This document shows positions 42,346-50,785 of a DNA stretch of 64,000 nucleotides, piece after piece; position 1 is the first letter of the stretch; the number at the start of each line of letters is the position of its first letter. The DNA is from Streptomyces sp. NBC_01283 (GTDB lineage: Bacteria > Actinomycetota > Actinomycetes > Streptomycetales > Streptomycetaceae). Location of the stretch: positions 1,178,001 to 1,242,000 of the forward strand of contig NZ_CP108430.1 in assembly GCF_041435335.1 (NCBI RefSeq), given 5' to 3'. The translations under genes were made by a program, and so were the position numbers. The notes under the pieces are model-generated. The model was not told the origin of the DNA and did not search any database. It worked only from the letters and a program-made list of their open reading frames with translations.

Positions 42346-43824
42346 TCAACTGCTTCCTTCCAGGGCCGTCTCCTGCGTGGGTCCTGGCCGTCCGGCGGGC
42401 CGCCGAGGGCCGTCCGGTGCCGCGTCCGAGGGTATGGCGATGGCCGCGGCGCAGGCGACGAGTGCGATGGCTCCGGCCATGGCGAAGGCCAGTTGGTAGC
42501 CCGGCAGGGTCGGCACGTGCACCCCCTCGATCATGGTGGTGTGCCGGACGAGCACGGCGGCGACCGCGGCGCTGCACACGCTCTGCCCGATGGTGCGCAT
42601 CAGGACGTTCACGCCGTTCGCGGACGCGGTCTGCGCGAGGGGAACCGCCCGCAGGATCAGGGTGGGCAGGGCCGAGTAGGCGAACGTCGTTCCCGTCGAC
42701 ACGACGGCCGCCCCCAGGATGATCACCCACAGGTGGCGGCTGTCGATGATGCGCACGACGTAGCCGAGGGCGATGAGACCGGACCCGATCGCCAGCGTCA
42801 CACGGGCGCCGTACGCGGTGGAGACGCGGGCCGACACGGGCGAGAGCACCAGCATGATCAGGCCGTTGGGCAGCAGGCAGAGCCCCGTCGCCACGATCGA
42901 CAGGCCGAGTCCGTAGCCGCTCGCCACAGGTGCCTGCACCAGCTGGGCGGTCACCAGCGAGTTGGCGTAGAAGGCGAATCCGGCCAGGAGCGCCGCCACA
43001 TGGGGCAGCGCCACCCGGCGCCCGGACGCCAGGCGCAGATCCACCAAGGGCTGTTTCGCGCGGAGTTGCTGCCTGCACCACACCGCCAGGACGACGCAGG
43101 CGCCGGCGAACAGGCTCACCACGGGCACGCTGCCCCACCCCCACTGGCCGCCCTGCGAGACGGCGAGCAGGAGGCAGACCAGACCGACGGCGAGCCCCAG
43201 CGCACCCCAGGTGTCGAAGCGCCCCGGCGAGCGGACCGGTGACTCGCGTACGGTCCACCAGGCGAGGGCGAGACCGATCGCGCCCAGCGCGCTCGTGGCC
43301 CGGAACATGGCGTGCCAGTCCGCGTACTGCACGATCAGCGCGGCGAGCGGCAGGCCCAGCGCCGCCCCGATCCCGACCGTCGAGCTCATCAGCGCCACCG
43401 CGGAACCGGTGCGTTCCGGCGGAAGTTCGTCCCGCAGGATGCTGATCGACAGCGGGACGACGGCGGCCGCCGCTCCCTGCAGCGCGCGGGCCGCGATCAG
43501 CACCCGGATGTCGGAGGTGAACGCGCACACGGTCGAGCCCACGGTCATCAGGCCGAGCGCGGCGAGCAGCACCCGTCTCTTCCCGTACATGTCGCCCGCC
43601 CGGCCGAACACGGGCGTGAGGACGGCGCCGGCCAGGAGGGTGGCGGTGACCAGCCAGGACACCGCGCCGGGTGAACTGCCGGTCAGGCGCGGCAGATCGG
43701 GCAGCAGCGGCACGACCACCGTCTGCGTGACCGCCATGAGAATGCCGCCGAAGGCCAGCACCGGAACCGTCGGACGGGCGCACATGCCAGCGCTATGTGC
43801 GGAAGATATCGGGGCGAACTTCAT
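42346..43824 (-). CDS. MFS transporter, DHA2-type drug efflux
   Basis: A 492-residue major facilitator protein with about 14 helices. The DHA2-type signature includes SSPGAVSWLVTATLLAGAVLTPVFGRAGDMYGKRRVLL and RALQGAAAAVVPLSISILRDELP. Members export drugs and secondary metabolites by proton antiport. ATG 43824 places a short cytoplasmic stretch before helix 1. The TetR gene follows directly. Two 17-bp palindromic repeats lie 53-93 bp upstream, so expression should be held down until an effector reaches the TetR protein. The neighbouring divergent Gfo/Idh oxidoreductase may share control. Confidence 0.92.
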   Translation of the reverse strand: MKFAPISSAHSAGMCARPTVPVLAFGGILMAVTQTVVVPLLPDLPRLTGSSPGAVSWLVTATLLAGAVLTPVFGRAGDMYGKRRVLLAALGLMTVGSTVCAFTSDIRVLIAARALQGAAAAVVPLSISILRDELPPERTGSAVALMSSTVGIGAALGLPLAALIVQYADWHAMFRATSALGAIGLALAWWTVRESPVRSPGRFDTWGALGLAVGLVCLLLAVSQGGQWGWGSVPVVSLFAGACVVLAVWCRQQLRAKQPLVDLRLASGRRVALPHVAALLAGFAFYANSLVTAQLVQAPVASGYGLGLSIVATGLCLLPNGLIMLVLSPVSARVSTAYGARVTLAIGSGLIALGYVVRIIDSRHLWVIILGAAVVSTGTTFAYSALPTLILRAVPLAQTASANGVNVLMRTIGQSVCSAAVAAVLVRHTTMIEGVHVPTLPGYQLAFAMAGAIALVACAAAIAIPSDAAPDGPRRPAGRPGPTQETALEGSS

Positions 43825-43876
43825 GATCCCTCCGGCACGGGCCCGGGTGTCCAGAAGTAAAGGGAGGCAAAGCCAA

Positions 43877-43917
43877 GTGAATTGGAATTCACCATAGTGG
43901 GTGAATCGGATTTCACC
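43877..43917. promoter_or_regulatory. Tandem 17-bp palindromic operators for the MFS-tetR operon
   Basis: GTGAATTGGAATTCACC (43877-43893) and GTGAATCGGATTTCACC (43901-43917) agree at 15 of 17 bases, and each is an inverted repeat GTGAA-n6-TTCAC. The 24-bp repeat distance places both sites near one DNA face. They lie between the divergent MFS and Gfo/Idh genes. Confidence 0.8.
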
Positions 43918-44035
43918 ACCGTTGAGTTCGGAATCGAGATCAAGCCACTCGCCGCTTGGGCGCGAGAGCGAAGTGCGCTCGACTGCCTTGCCACCACTGG
44001 GCCTCGCCATCGCCGACGGTATGGAGTCAGCCATA

Positions 44036-44932
44036 ATGCCGACCATGAAAAAACTGCGATGCGGACTGGTCGGAACGGGTCCGTGGGCCTCGTCCACGCA
44101 CGCTCCGGCGCTCGCCGCGCACCCGGACGTGCAGTTCCACGGCGTGTGGGGAAGGCGCCCCGACGCGGCGGACGCGCTCGCGTCGGCGCACGCGGCCACG
44201 GCATACGCGGACGTGGACGAACTGTTCGCCGCGAGCGACGCGGTGGCTTTCGCCGTGCCGCCGGACGTGCAGGCGCCGCTGGCCGCGCGGGCCGCGGCGG
44301 CGGGCTGCCATCTGCTCCTGGACAAGCCGGTGGCGACGACGGTGGCCGCGGCGCGCGATCTCGCGGAAGCGGCCGGGGCGGCCCGGGTGGCGTCCGTCGT
44401 CTTCTTCACCCTGCGCTTCGCCGGACCGACGTCGGCCTGGGTGACGGAACAGGCGGCGGCGGAAGGCTGGTTCGCGGGCCGCGCCGACTGGTACGGCTCG
44501 TTCTACTCGGCGGACGGGACCAGCCCGTTCTCCTCGCCGTGGCGGGCCCAGCGGGGCGGCCTGTGGGACGTCGGCCCGCACGCCCTCTCCATCCTGCTGC
44601 CGGTGCTCGGCGACGTGACCGAAGTGACGGCGGTGCCCGGCCGGGGAGATCTGGTGCATCTGGTCCTGCGGCACGACGGCGGGGCGTCGAGCACGGCGGC
44701 GCTGAGCCTGAGCACGCCGCCGAAGGCGGCGGGGGTGACGGTGGAGCTGCGCGGCGAGGCGGGGACGGCGCTGATGCCTTCGGGAGGCGGAGCGCTCGAC
44801 GCCTTCCGCTCGGCGGTCGACGCGCTCGTCGCATCGGCGCGATCCGGCCAACCACACGCATGTGACGTGCGGTTCGGTCTGCGCGTGACGGAGATCCTGG
44901 CGCGGGCCGAGGAACAGCTTCCCGCCGGGTGA
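44036..44932 (+). CDS. Gfo/Idh/MocA-family oxidoreductase
   Basis: A 298-residue NAD(P)-dependent oxidoreductase. The nucleotide loop is GLVGTGPWA (residues 10-18), FHGVWGRRPDAADALA follows as the second strand, and LLLDKPVATT carries the Lys-Pro of the family active site. The C-terminal beta-sheet domain includes GLWDVGPHALSILLPVLG. Substrates of this family are sugars, inositols and related hydroxy compounds; this member is short (usual 330-390). ATG 44036 has GGAG at 8-bp spacing and is preferred to ATG 44045. It is divergent from the MFS-tetR operon, whose operators lie between them. Confidence 0.88.
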   Translation: MPTMKKLRCGLVGTGPWASSTHAPALAAHPDVQFHGVWGRRPDAADALASAHAATAYADVDELFAASDAVAFAVPPDVQAPLAARAAAAGCHLLLDKPVATTVAAARDLAEAAGAARVASVVFFTLRFAGPTSAWVTEQAAAEGWFAGRADWYGSFYSADGTSPFSSPWRAQRGGLWDVGPHALSILLPVLGDVTEVTAVPGRGDLVHLVLRHDGGASSTAALSLSTPPKAAGVTVELRGEAGTALMPSGGGALDAFRSAVDALVASARSGQPHACDVRFGLRVTEILARAEEQLPAG

Positions 44933-45290
44933 ACCGCCCGGGGACAACCGCGGGCGGCCGGTACCGTGGCCGCTACGTAATGGCGAGTGACGGCACCGGC
45001 CGCAGCCAGTGGGCCCAGGAACCGATTCGGGAAGTCATGCGTCGTACGTCCCGAGTGCGACGTTTCCGACCACACGCATCGGAATACGAACAACCGATCC
45101 ATACTCTTCCCGCAGCGGCCCAATAGGCCTAGGGGGTACCCAACGCCGAGGAATTTCAGCCAATTTCGAGCTCCTCGGTCAAGGTGCCCCACAGTTGTGT
45201 CCGCGTGCCCACCGACGTTCGAACTCGCAGGTCGGTGGTTCCGCTCCACCCATGATGCCGCACCCACTGATCGTTTTTCTTCGGGCAATC

Positions 45291-45319
45291 TTTACTATTA
45301 AAGCTGGTGAGAATATTTA
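45291..45319 (+). promoter_or_regulatory. Candidate promoter for the MmyB-like regulator in an AT-richer gap
   Basis: TTTACT (45291-45296), 17 bases, TATTTA (45314-45319), 46 bp before the regulator ATG. The 433-bp gap 44933-45365 becomes clearly AT-richer from about 45150. It also holds a 7-bp inverted repeat, CCGAGGA (45146-45152) with TCCTCGG (45172-45178). No gene or RNA is recognised in the gap. Confidence 0.5.
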
Positions 45320-45365
45320 GACTGCTGATGCTCAACTCGGCGTGCACCAAGAGGGATTACTCACC

Positions 45366-46187
45366 ATGAACAAGACGGCGCTCCGCGCTCTGCTCCGTGA
45401 ACGACGTGCCCTCATCGCCCCCGAATCGCACGGCTTCAGCCGCCCCACGGGCCAGGGGCGGCGCGCCCGCGGCCTCTCCCAGCACCAGGTCGACCAGCTG
45501 CTGCACCGTGCCATCGGGACGTATCACCGCCTGGAGTCGGGCAGTTACCCCAATCCGCCTGCTTCGCTGCTGCGGGACGTCGCACGGCTCTTCGGGCTCA
45601 ATGAGCAGGAGTGGGTGTCGCTCTGCCGGTTCGCGCTGCTGCAGGAACCCCCCGGGCCGCTGCACCTGTCGTCCGGCAAGGAGATCCCGGGGGTCTGGCA
45701 GGAGGCCGTCGAGAGCATCGGGCACATGGCCTACGTCACCGACGCCTCGTGGGACATGCTCGCCTACAACCAGCCCTTCGCCGACCTGTTCCCCAACGGG
45801 AACGTGCCCGGCAACACGATGCGCTGGATGCTCCTCGATCCCGAGGGACGCGAGGCCCTGACGGACTGGCACACGGCATGGGCCCCCATGGTCCTGCCCC
45901 AGTTGCGTGCCGCGCTCGCGGCGCGGCCGGAGGACGAATCCCTGCGCCAGATCGAGAAGGAAGTACTCGAAGACCCCGAAGCCGCTCCCCTCTACGGAGC
46001 CGGTGACTTCGTCTCGCACCCGGACGGCGACGAGCGTCCCCTGCACCACGCCCAGCAGGGCCCCGGCTGGCTGACCATGTGCGCCGCACAGCCCATGACG
46101 GCGCCCGGCGCCCGGCTGATCATCATGGTGTTCCACCCCGGCGAGAAGCGCTCCCACACGCGGGCTCCCATGCTGCGGGCCCACTGA
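45366..46187 (+). CDS. Xre-family regulator with MmyB-like ligand domain
   Basis: A 273-residue regulator. The N-terminal Xre-type helix-turn-helix (about residues 10-85) reads ALRALLRERRALIAP, GLSQHQVDQLLHRAIGTYHRLESG and LLRDVARLFGL. The C-terminal MmyB-like domain (about 100-270) has DASWDMLAYNQPFADLFP and NTMRWMLLDPEGREALTDWHTAWAPMVLPQLRAALA. MmyB, the methylenomycin activator, is the founding example; the C-terminal pocket is thought to bind a fatty-acid-like ligand. ATG 45366 is followed by good homology. It lies 111 bp before a type III polyketide synthase gene in the same direction and could regulate it. Confidence 0.9.
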   Translation: MNKTALRALLRERRALIAPESHGFSRPTGQGRRARGLSQHQVDQLLHRAIGTYHRLESGSYPNPPASLLRDVARLFGLNEQEWVSLCRFALLQEPPGPLHLSSGKEIPGVWQEAVESIGHMAYVTDASWDMLAYNQPFADLFPNGNVPGNTMRWMLLDPEGREALTDWHTAWAPMVLPQLRAALAARPEDESLRQIEKEVLEDPEAAPLYGAGDFVSHPDGDERPLHHAQQGPGWLTMCAAQPMTAPGARLIIMVFHPGEKRSHTRAPMLRAH

Positions 46188-46298
46188 CCGAACGACACGA
46201 TCTCCAGGACTCCGGTTGTCGGAGGGGTACCAGATCAGTGCGGTGAAGTACGTTGTGCCGCACCCCCCCACATCCGACCAACCAGTGGGAGTCACCTC

Positions 46299-47339
46299 GT
46301 GCCCGCCTACGTCTCAAGACCCCAGACCGTATTCGGCGACCACAAGGTCACGACCGCAGAGATCGCGGACGACATACGTGTACACCACCCCGACCACCCA
46401 CGGCTCGCCGCGATCCTCCGGGTCGTGGGCAACTGTGGTGTTCACACCCGCTATTTCACGCGCCCCGTCGACTCCCCCGGCATCGCGGGCCGGGGCGGGA
46501 TCAGCCTGCGCGCCGAGACCGCGTTCCAGGATTCCGTCGACATGGCCGAGCGCGCGGCCCACTCGGCTCTCGACACCGCCGGGCTCGCGGCCGAGGACAT
46601 CGACGCGGTCGTCACCGCCCATGTCACCGGCTGGGCGGTGCCCAACCTCGACGTACATCTCGTGGCTCGCCTGGGACTACGTCCCACCGTGCGCCGCATC
46701 GCACTGACGACCCTGGCCTGCGCCGGCGGCGCCCAGGCCCTGCTGCGCGCCGCCGACCTCGTGGCCGCCCGACCCGGCAGCAAGGTCCTGGTGGTCGCCG
46801 CGGAGGTCATATCCACTGTCTACAACCATGCCGACACCACGATCGAATCGATGATCTACAAGGCGCTGTTCGGGGATGCGGCAGCCGCGACCGTTCTCAC
46901 CAGCGAACCGCTGGGGCCGGGGATCGCGATCGACGACAGCCTGGAGTACGTCCTGCCCGACAGCCTCGACCGCTATCAAGGACGGATCGGCACCGACGGA
47001 TTCCACTTCGACTCCACCAAGAAGGCCCTCGCCGCCACTGACGACGTGCTGCCCGCCGTCCTGGACTGGCACGGCCCGCAGAAGCCCGACTTCGCCGTCA
47101 TTCACCCCGGCGGCCCCCGCATCATCTCCGACACCGCCACCGCCCTGAGCCTGAGCTCGCACGACGTGCGCCACTCCAGCGAGACCCTGGCCGACGAGGG
47201 CAACCTCGGCGGCGTCAGCGTCCTGCGCGTCCTCGAACGCACCCACGCCGCTCCCCCCGCCGATGGTGCCGAGGGCGTCATGGTCGCCTTCGGACCCGGT
47301 TTCGCCACCGCGGCGCTGCGCTGCCACTGGCAGGCGTGA
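46299..47339 (+). CDS. Type III polyketide synthase (chalcone synthase-like)
   Basis: A 346-residue thiolase-fold enzyme with the type III PKS triad: Cys141 in TTLACAGGAQALLRAADL, His269 in AVIHPGGPRI and Asn302 in DEGNLGGVSVLRVL. YKALFGDAAAATVL is another hallmark. The N-terminal VTTAEIADDIRVHHPDHPRL and ILRVVGNCGVHTRYFTRP fit bacterial type III PKSs rather than FabH, whose characteristic ACP-docking residues are absent. It should condense malonyl-CoA onto an acyl-CoA starter to give a pyrone or resorcinol; the product is unknown. GTG 46299 has a GGGAG site. The only plausible partners are the MmyB-like regulator before it and an acetyltransferase after it. Confidence 0.85.
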   Translation: MPAYVSRPQTVFGDHKVTTAEIADDIRVHHPDHPRLAAILRVVGNCGVHTRYFTRPVDSPGIAGRGGISLRAETAFQDSVDMAERAAHSALDTAGLAAEDIDAVVTAHVTGWAVPNLDVHLVARLGLRPTVRRIALTTLACAGGAQALLRAADLVAARPGSKVLVVAAEVISTVYNHADTTIESMIYKALFGDAAAATVLTSEPLGPGIAIDDSLEYVLPDSLDRYQGRIGTDGFHFDSTKKALAATDDVLPAVLDWHGPQKPDFAVIHPGGPRIISDTATALSLSSHDVRHSSETLADEGNLGGVSVLRVLERTHAAPPADGAEGVMVAFGPGFATAALRCHWQA

Positions 47340-47392
47340 CCGGCGGCAGTAATCCCCTTGCCCCGGCCCACTGCCCCTGCTGAAGTGCTCGC

Positions 47393-48181
47393 ATGAATCA
47401 AGACGCGGTACTGGAGACGTACGACCGGCAGCTCCGGCGCGAGGTGCGCACGGACAGTCCCGGCGCACGCGTCGAGCATGCCGGGGCGGTCATCCGGCAG
47501 ATCGGCGCGGAGCACGACTGGAACGGTGTGCACTGGGCGGACGTCGATGCGGCCACGGCGGATGCCGTCATCGCCGAGCAGGTGCGGTACTTCACGTCGG
47601 CAGGGCGCGAGTTCGAGTGGAAGCTGTACTCCCACGACCGGCCCGCCGACCTCGCCGAGCACCTGCTGGCAGCCGGCTTCGTCCCCGAGCCGCCGGAGAC
47701 GGTGATGGTGGCCGAGGTCGCCGGTCTGTCCGTGGAGCCCGAGGTGCCGGAGGGGGTGCGCCTGGTACCGGTGACGGACGCGGCAGGCGTGCGGCTCATG
47801 GCCGACGCCCATGAGATCGCCTTCGGCGAGGACGGCTCGGGGCTCAGCGAGCGGCTGAGCAAGCGGGTCCTGACCCAGCTGACCGAGACCCCCGAGACGA
47901 TCGTCGCCGTGGTCGCGATGGCGGGCGACGTGCCGGTCAGCTCGGCCCGGATCGAGTTCTACCCCGGCACCGACTTCGCGGGCCTGTGGGGCGGCGGCAC
48001 CGCTCCCGAGTGGCGCGGCAAGGGCATCTACCGCGCCCTGGTCGCGTACCGCACCCGCGTCGCCGCCGAACGCGGCTGCCGCTATCTCCAGGTGGACGCC
48101 TCCGACGACAGCCGCCCGATCCTCCAACGCCTGGGCTTCGTGCCGCTGAGCGTCACGACGCCGTACGTGTACCAGCCCTAG
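47393..48181 (+). CDS. GNAT-family N-acetyltransferase
   Basis: A 262-residue protein with a C-terminal GNAT domain (about residues 120-262). VVAMAGDVPVSSARIEFYPGTDFAGLWGGGTAPEWRGKGIYRALVAYRTRVAAERG contains the acetyl-CoA loop RGKGIY. QVDASDDSRPILQRLGFVPL is the terminal strand set. The N-terminal half is a diverged, possibly degenerate, GNAT-like region, giving a double-domain arrangement often seen in actinomycetes. The acceptor is unknown. It follows the type III PKS by 53 bp in the same direction, so it might acetylate its product, but such GNAT genes are common singletons. Its end overlaps the convergent isochorismatase-family gene by 4 bases. Confidence 0.85.
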   Translation: MNQDAVLETYDRQLRREVRTDSPGARVEHAGAVIRQIGAEHDWNGVHWADVDAATADAVIAEQVRYFTSAGREFEWKLYSHDRPADLAEHLLAAGFVPEPPETVMVAEVAGLSVEPEVPEGVRLVPVTDAAGVRLMADAHEIAFGEDGSGLSERLSKRVLTQLTETPETIVAVVAMAGDVPVSSARIEFYPGTDFAGLWGGGTAPEWRGKGIYRALVAYRTRVAAERGCRYLQVDASDDSRPILQRLGFVPLSVTTPYVYQP

Positions 48182-48744
48182 CCGGCGGCCGGCAGCAGCT
48201 TCGCGATCGCGTCCGCCGTGTCCGTCTCGCCGAGCCTCGGGAAGATCTTCTCGATGCTGTTGCGGTGTGCCTCGGCGTCCATGTCGGTCACGGCGTCGAC
48301 GGCGACCGTGACGTGGTAGCCGTGCTCGTGCGCCGCGCGGGCCGTCGACTCGACGCCGATGCTCGTCGCGATACCGGCGACCACGACCTGGGTGACGCCG
48401 CGGCGGCGCAGCTGGAGGTCGAGGTCGGTGCCGTAGAAGGCGCCCCACTGCTGCTTGGTGATGACGATGTCGCTGTCCTCGCGGCCGAGTTCGGGCACCA
48501 GGTCCGCCCAGTCGGCGGGCACTTCGCCGCCACGGGCGGGGCCTTCGGTGCGCCCGGGGGCGCCGCCGGTGACCCGGACCAGGACCAGGACCACGGGCAG
48601 GCCGCGCTCACGGAAGGCGTCGGCGAGGCGGGCGGACCGTTCGACGATCTCCGCGGAGGGGTGGGCCGTGGGCAGGGCGGTGATGCCCTTCTGGAGGTCG
48701 ACGAGGACGAGGGCGGTGGTGGGGTCGAGGGTGGTGGCAGTCAT
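48178..48744 (-). CDS. Isochorismatase-family hydrolase without catalytic Cys
   Basis: A 188-residue isochorismatase-fold protein. Asp16 (ALVLVDLQKG) and Lys97 (IVITKQQWGAF) of the family triad are present, but the third position reads GIATSIGVESTAR, with Gly130 where nicotinamidases carry Cys. The same replacement occurs in true isochorismatases such as EntB and PhzD, which hydrolyse a vinyl ether instead of an amide, so that chemistry is possible. Arg/Gly-rich residues 58-75 are a flexible loop. No other 2,3-dihydroxybenzoate or phenazine gene lies nearby. ATG 48744. Confidence 0.87.
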   Translation of the reverse strand: MTATTLDPTTALVLVDLQKGITALPTAHPSAEIVERSARLADAFRERGLPVVLVLVRVTGGAPGRTEGPARGGEVPADWADLVPELGREDSDIVITKQQWGAFYGTDLDLQLRRRGVTQVVVAGIATSIGVESTARAAHEHGYHVTVAVDAVTDMDAEAHRNSIEKIFPRLGETDTADAIAKLLPAAG

Positions 48745-48802
48745 GGTGCTGGTCTCTCTCTTACGGGCTTACGGGGCGGGGAATTCGGGGTGATCGGGAG
48801 GG

Positions 48803-50200
48803 TCAGGTGCGGGCGCGCAACGCCCGGTCGGTGAGGGTCAGGACGACCAGGGCGAGCGCCAGTACGGTGCCGACCCCGGCCATGAGGTGCAGTCCGGCGT
48901 CGTCGGCCCGCTGCCCGTAGGCGAGGCCGATCAGGCCGGACGCGGCGATGGCCCCGATGTACTGGGCCGTGCGCTGCAGCCCCGCCGCGGAGCCGATCGC
49001 GTCGGCGGGGGCGTACATCTGGACGGCGGCCTGGTTGCTGGTGCCCATGAATCCCTGCGGGATGCCGAAGCACGCGCCCGTCAGAAGGAGCACGGCCAGC
49101 GGGGTGCCGCCCGTGGTGAAGAAGAGCAGCGTGCCGCCCACCACGAGGAGGACGGAGGCGATGCCCAGCGGGGCTCGGATGCCCTTCGTACGGGCTCCGA
49201 GCAGCGAACAGGCCAGCGCGGCAAGGGACATGGGCAGCATGACGAGGCCGGTGTGCAGGGACGAGAGGCCGCGGGCCTCTTCCAGCCACTGGGTGAAGCC
49301 GTACATCACGCAGTACACGACGAGGTAGCTCAGGCCGTGCCGCAGGTAGGTGCGGGCGAGCGCGTGGTTGGTGCCCAGCATGCGCAGATCGATGAACGGA
49401 TGCGGGTGGCGCAGCTGCCACCAGGTGAGGGCGGTGGAGAGCACCGCCACGGGGGCGAGCAGCCACCAGGTGGGGTGGGCCAGGTCGAGCAGGAAGATGA
49501 CGAGGCAGGTCAGCGCGGAGCTGAAGAGCAGTATCCCGAGCGGGTCGAGCGTGTTCGAACCACCGCCCTTCGCCCGCTCGGCCCGTGGCCCGTCCGCCGG
49601 GATCCAGCGCAGCGCGCAGCCGAGCGCGATGAGCGCGACGGGGACGTTGACCGCGAAGATCCCGCGCCATCCTGCCGTCGCCACGAGCAGTCCGCCGAGC
49701 GTCGGGCCGATCGCCGCGCTGCCGAGGGCGGCGAAGGAGAGGCGTCCGAGGACCGTGCGCGGGGTCGGTGTGCCGAGCCTGCGTGACTCGTCGCGCAGGA
49801 CGGCCATCGCGGCCGGGTACGCCGCCGACGTACCGATGCCGAGCAGCAGCCGCGAGACGAGGAGCCACAGGAATCCGGGGGCGAACGCGCCCACCAGGCC
49901 GGAGGCGACCACGACCACGAGCCCGCCGAGGAAGACCCGGCGCGGCCCGATGCTGTCGGCCAGTCTGCCGAGGACGGGCTGGGCGACGGCGCTGGCGAGG
50001 TAGAGGACGGAGACGAGCCAGGCGGTGTCGGAGGCGCCGACGCCGAAGTCGTGTCCGATCGCCACCAGGCCGGTGGAGATCATCGTGGTGTTGAGCGGAT
50101 TGAGCAGGGAGCCGAGCAGGAGGGGCGCGGTGAGCCGGGCCCCGAAGGCGGGACGCGTGCCCGGTATCGGGCGGGCCGGTGCGGACGGCACCGCCCTCAC
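48803..50200 (-). CDS. MFS transporter, DHA2-type drug efflux, MarR-linked
   Basis: A 465-residue major facilitator transporter with about 14 helices. LNPLNTTMISTGLVAIGHDFGVGASDTAWLVSVLYLASAVAQPVLGRLADSIGPRRVFL is the DHA2 first-repeat pattern, with motif A-like GRLADSIGPRR. It probably exports a drug or metabolite. Its start overlaps the upstream MarR gene by 4 bases, so the regulator leads the operon and the two are translationally coupled. MarR-MFS pairs usually respond to phenolic compounds or antibiotics. Confidence 0.91.
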   Translation of the reverse strand: MRAVPSAPARPIPGTRPAFGARLTAPLLLGSLLNPLNTTMISTGLVAIGHDFGVGASDTAWLVSVLYLASAVAQPVLGRLADSIGPRRVFLGGLVVVVASGLVGAFAPGFLWLLVSRLLLGIGTSAAYPAAMAVLRDESRRLGTPTPRTVLGRLSFAALGSAAIGPTLGGLLVATAGWRGIFAVNVPVALIALGCALRWIPADGPRAERAKGGGSNTLDPLGILLFSSALTCLVIFLLDLAHPTWWLLAPVAVLSTALTWWQLRHPHPFIDLRMLGTNHALARTYLRHGLSYLVVYCVMYGFTQWLEEARGLSSLHTGLVMLPMSLAALACSLLGARTKGIRAPLGIASVLLVVGGTLLFFTTGGTPLAVLLLTGACFGIPQGFMGTSNQAAVQMYAPADAIGSAAGLQRTAQYIGAIAASGLIGLAYGQRADDAGLHLMAGVGTVLALALVVLTLTDRALRART

Positions 50201-50640
50201 TTGCGCACCAGCCGCTCCAACAGCTCGACGGCATCGGCCAGTTGGCGGCGTTCCGCCGGGTCGAGCTCGTCGGCGAGTGCCGCGGCGAGCCAGTCGCGCT
50301 TGGCGGCCCGCATCTCGGTGAGGGTGCGCCGCCCCTGATCGGTCACGGAGACGACGGACTGCCGCCCGTCGTCGGGGTCCGGACTGCGTCCGACGAGCCC
50401 CATCTCCTCCAGCGCGGACACGGTCATCCGCATCGACTGCGGCCGTACGAGCTCCGCGCGGGCGAGGCCCGCGGTGGTGGTGGGGCCGTCACCGTCGAGC
50501 CGGGCGAGCACGGAGCGCTGCGAGGGGCTGAGGCCGGTCTGCGGCGAGACGCCCCGGAAGCGCCGTACGAGCCGCCGGACGGCGCCCGACAGATCGGCGG
50601 CGAGCTGCTCGGGGGTGGGGTCACCGGAGTGTGCGCTCAT
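50197..50640 (-). CDS. MarR-family transcriptional regulator
   Basis: A winged-helix MarR regulator of 147 residues from ATG 50640 (GTG 50649 would add three). The wHTH covers LSPSQRSVLARLDGDGPTTTAGLARAELVRPQSMRMTVSALEEMGLVGRSPDPDDGRQSVVSVTDQG, with the Asp-Asp-Gly-Arg wing typical of the family. N- and C-terminal helices form the dimer. It should repress its own operon, including the overlapping MFS gene, through the palindrome 30 bp upstream of the start, and be released by a small phenolic or drug ligand (family knowledge). Confidence 0.92.
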   Translation of the reverse strand: MSAHSGDPTPEQLAADLSGAVRRLVRRFRGVSPQTGLSPSQRSVLARLDGDGPTTTAGLARAELVRPQSMRMTVSALEEMGLVGRSPDPDDGRQSVVSVTDQGRRTLTEMRAAKRDWLAAALADELDPAERRQLADAVELLERLVRK

Positions 50641-50669
50641 GCTCAGCACCGTACGAGGTAGACAGGTAA

Positions 50670-50679
50670 ACTTGCAAGT
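50670..50679. promoter_or_regulatory. Palindrome in the MarR promoter region
   Basis: ACTTGCAAGT is a perfect 10-bp palindrome, flanked by less perfect symmetry (GTAA before, CTTAC after), 30 bp upstream of the MarR start. This size and place are typical of MarR self-operators. Confidence 0.6.
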
Positions 50680-50732
50680 CTTACTGCGCAGCCCGGCCCG
50701 GCACTCCCGTCACGCTGCACCCCGCACGCAGA

Positions 50733-50762
50733 CCGCCCCTGTCGCGGGAGCGACAGGGGCGG
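50733..50762 (-). terminator. Hairpin terminator of the acyl-CoA dehydrogenase gene
   Basis: CCGCCCCTGTCG (50733-50744) and CGACAGGGGCGG (50751-50762) form a perfect 12-bp stem with a 6-nt loop, 24 bp past the dehydrogenase stop and before the MarR promoter region. Confidence 0.7.
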
Positions 50763-50785
50763 AAGGCTCACGTGCAGCGGGCACG

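Noticed and set aside
44933..45365. Possible small RNA or tRNA in the AT-richer gap
   Set aside because: No cloverleaf, anticodon arm or CCA end was found; the region looks like promoter sequence for the MmyB-like gene.
46299..47339. FabH (ketoacyl-ACP synthase III) as the identity of this gene
   Set aside because: The Cys-His-Asn motifs, N-terminal GNCGVHTRYF region and overall length pattern fit type III PKS better, and no fatty-acid synthesis genes are adjacent.
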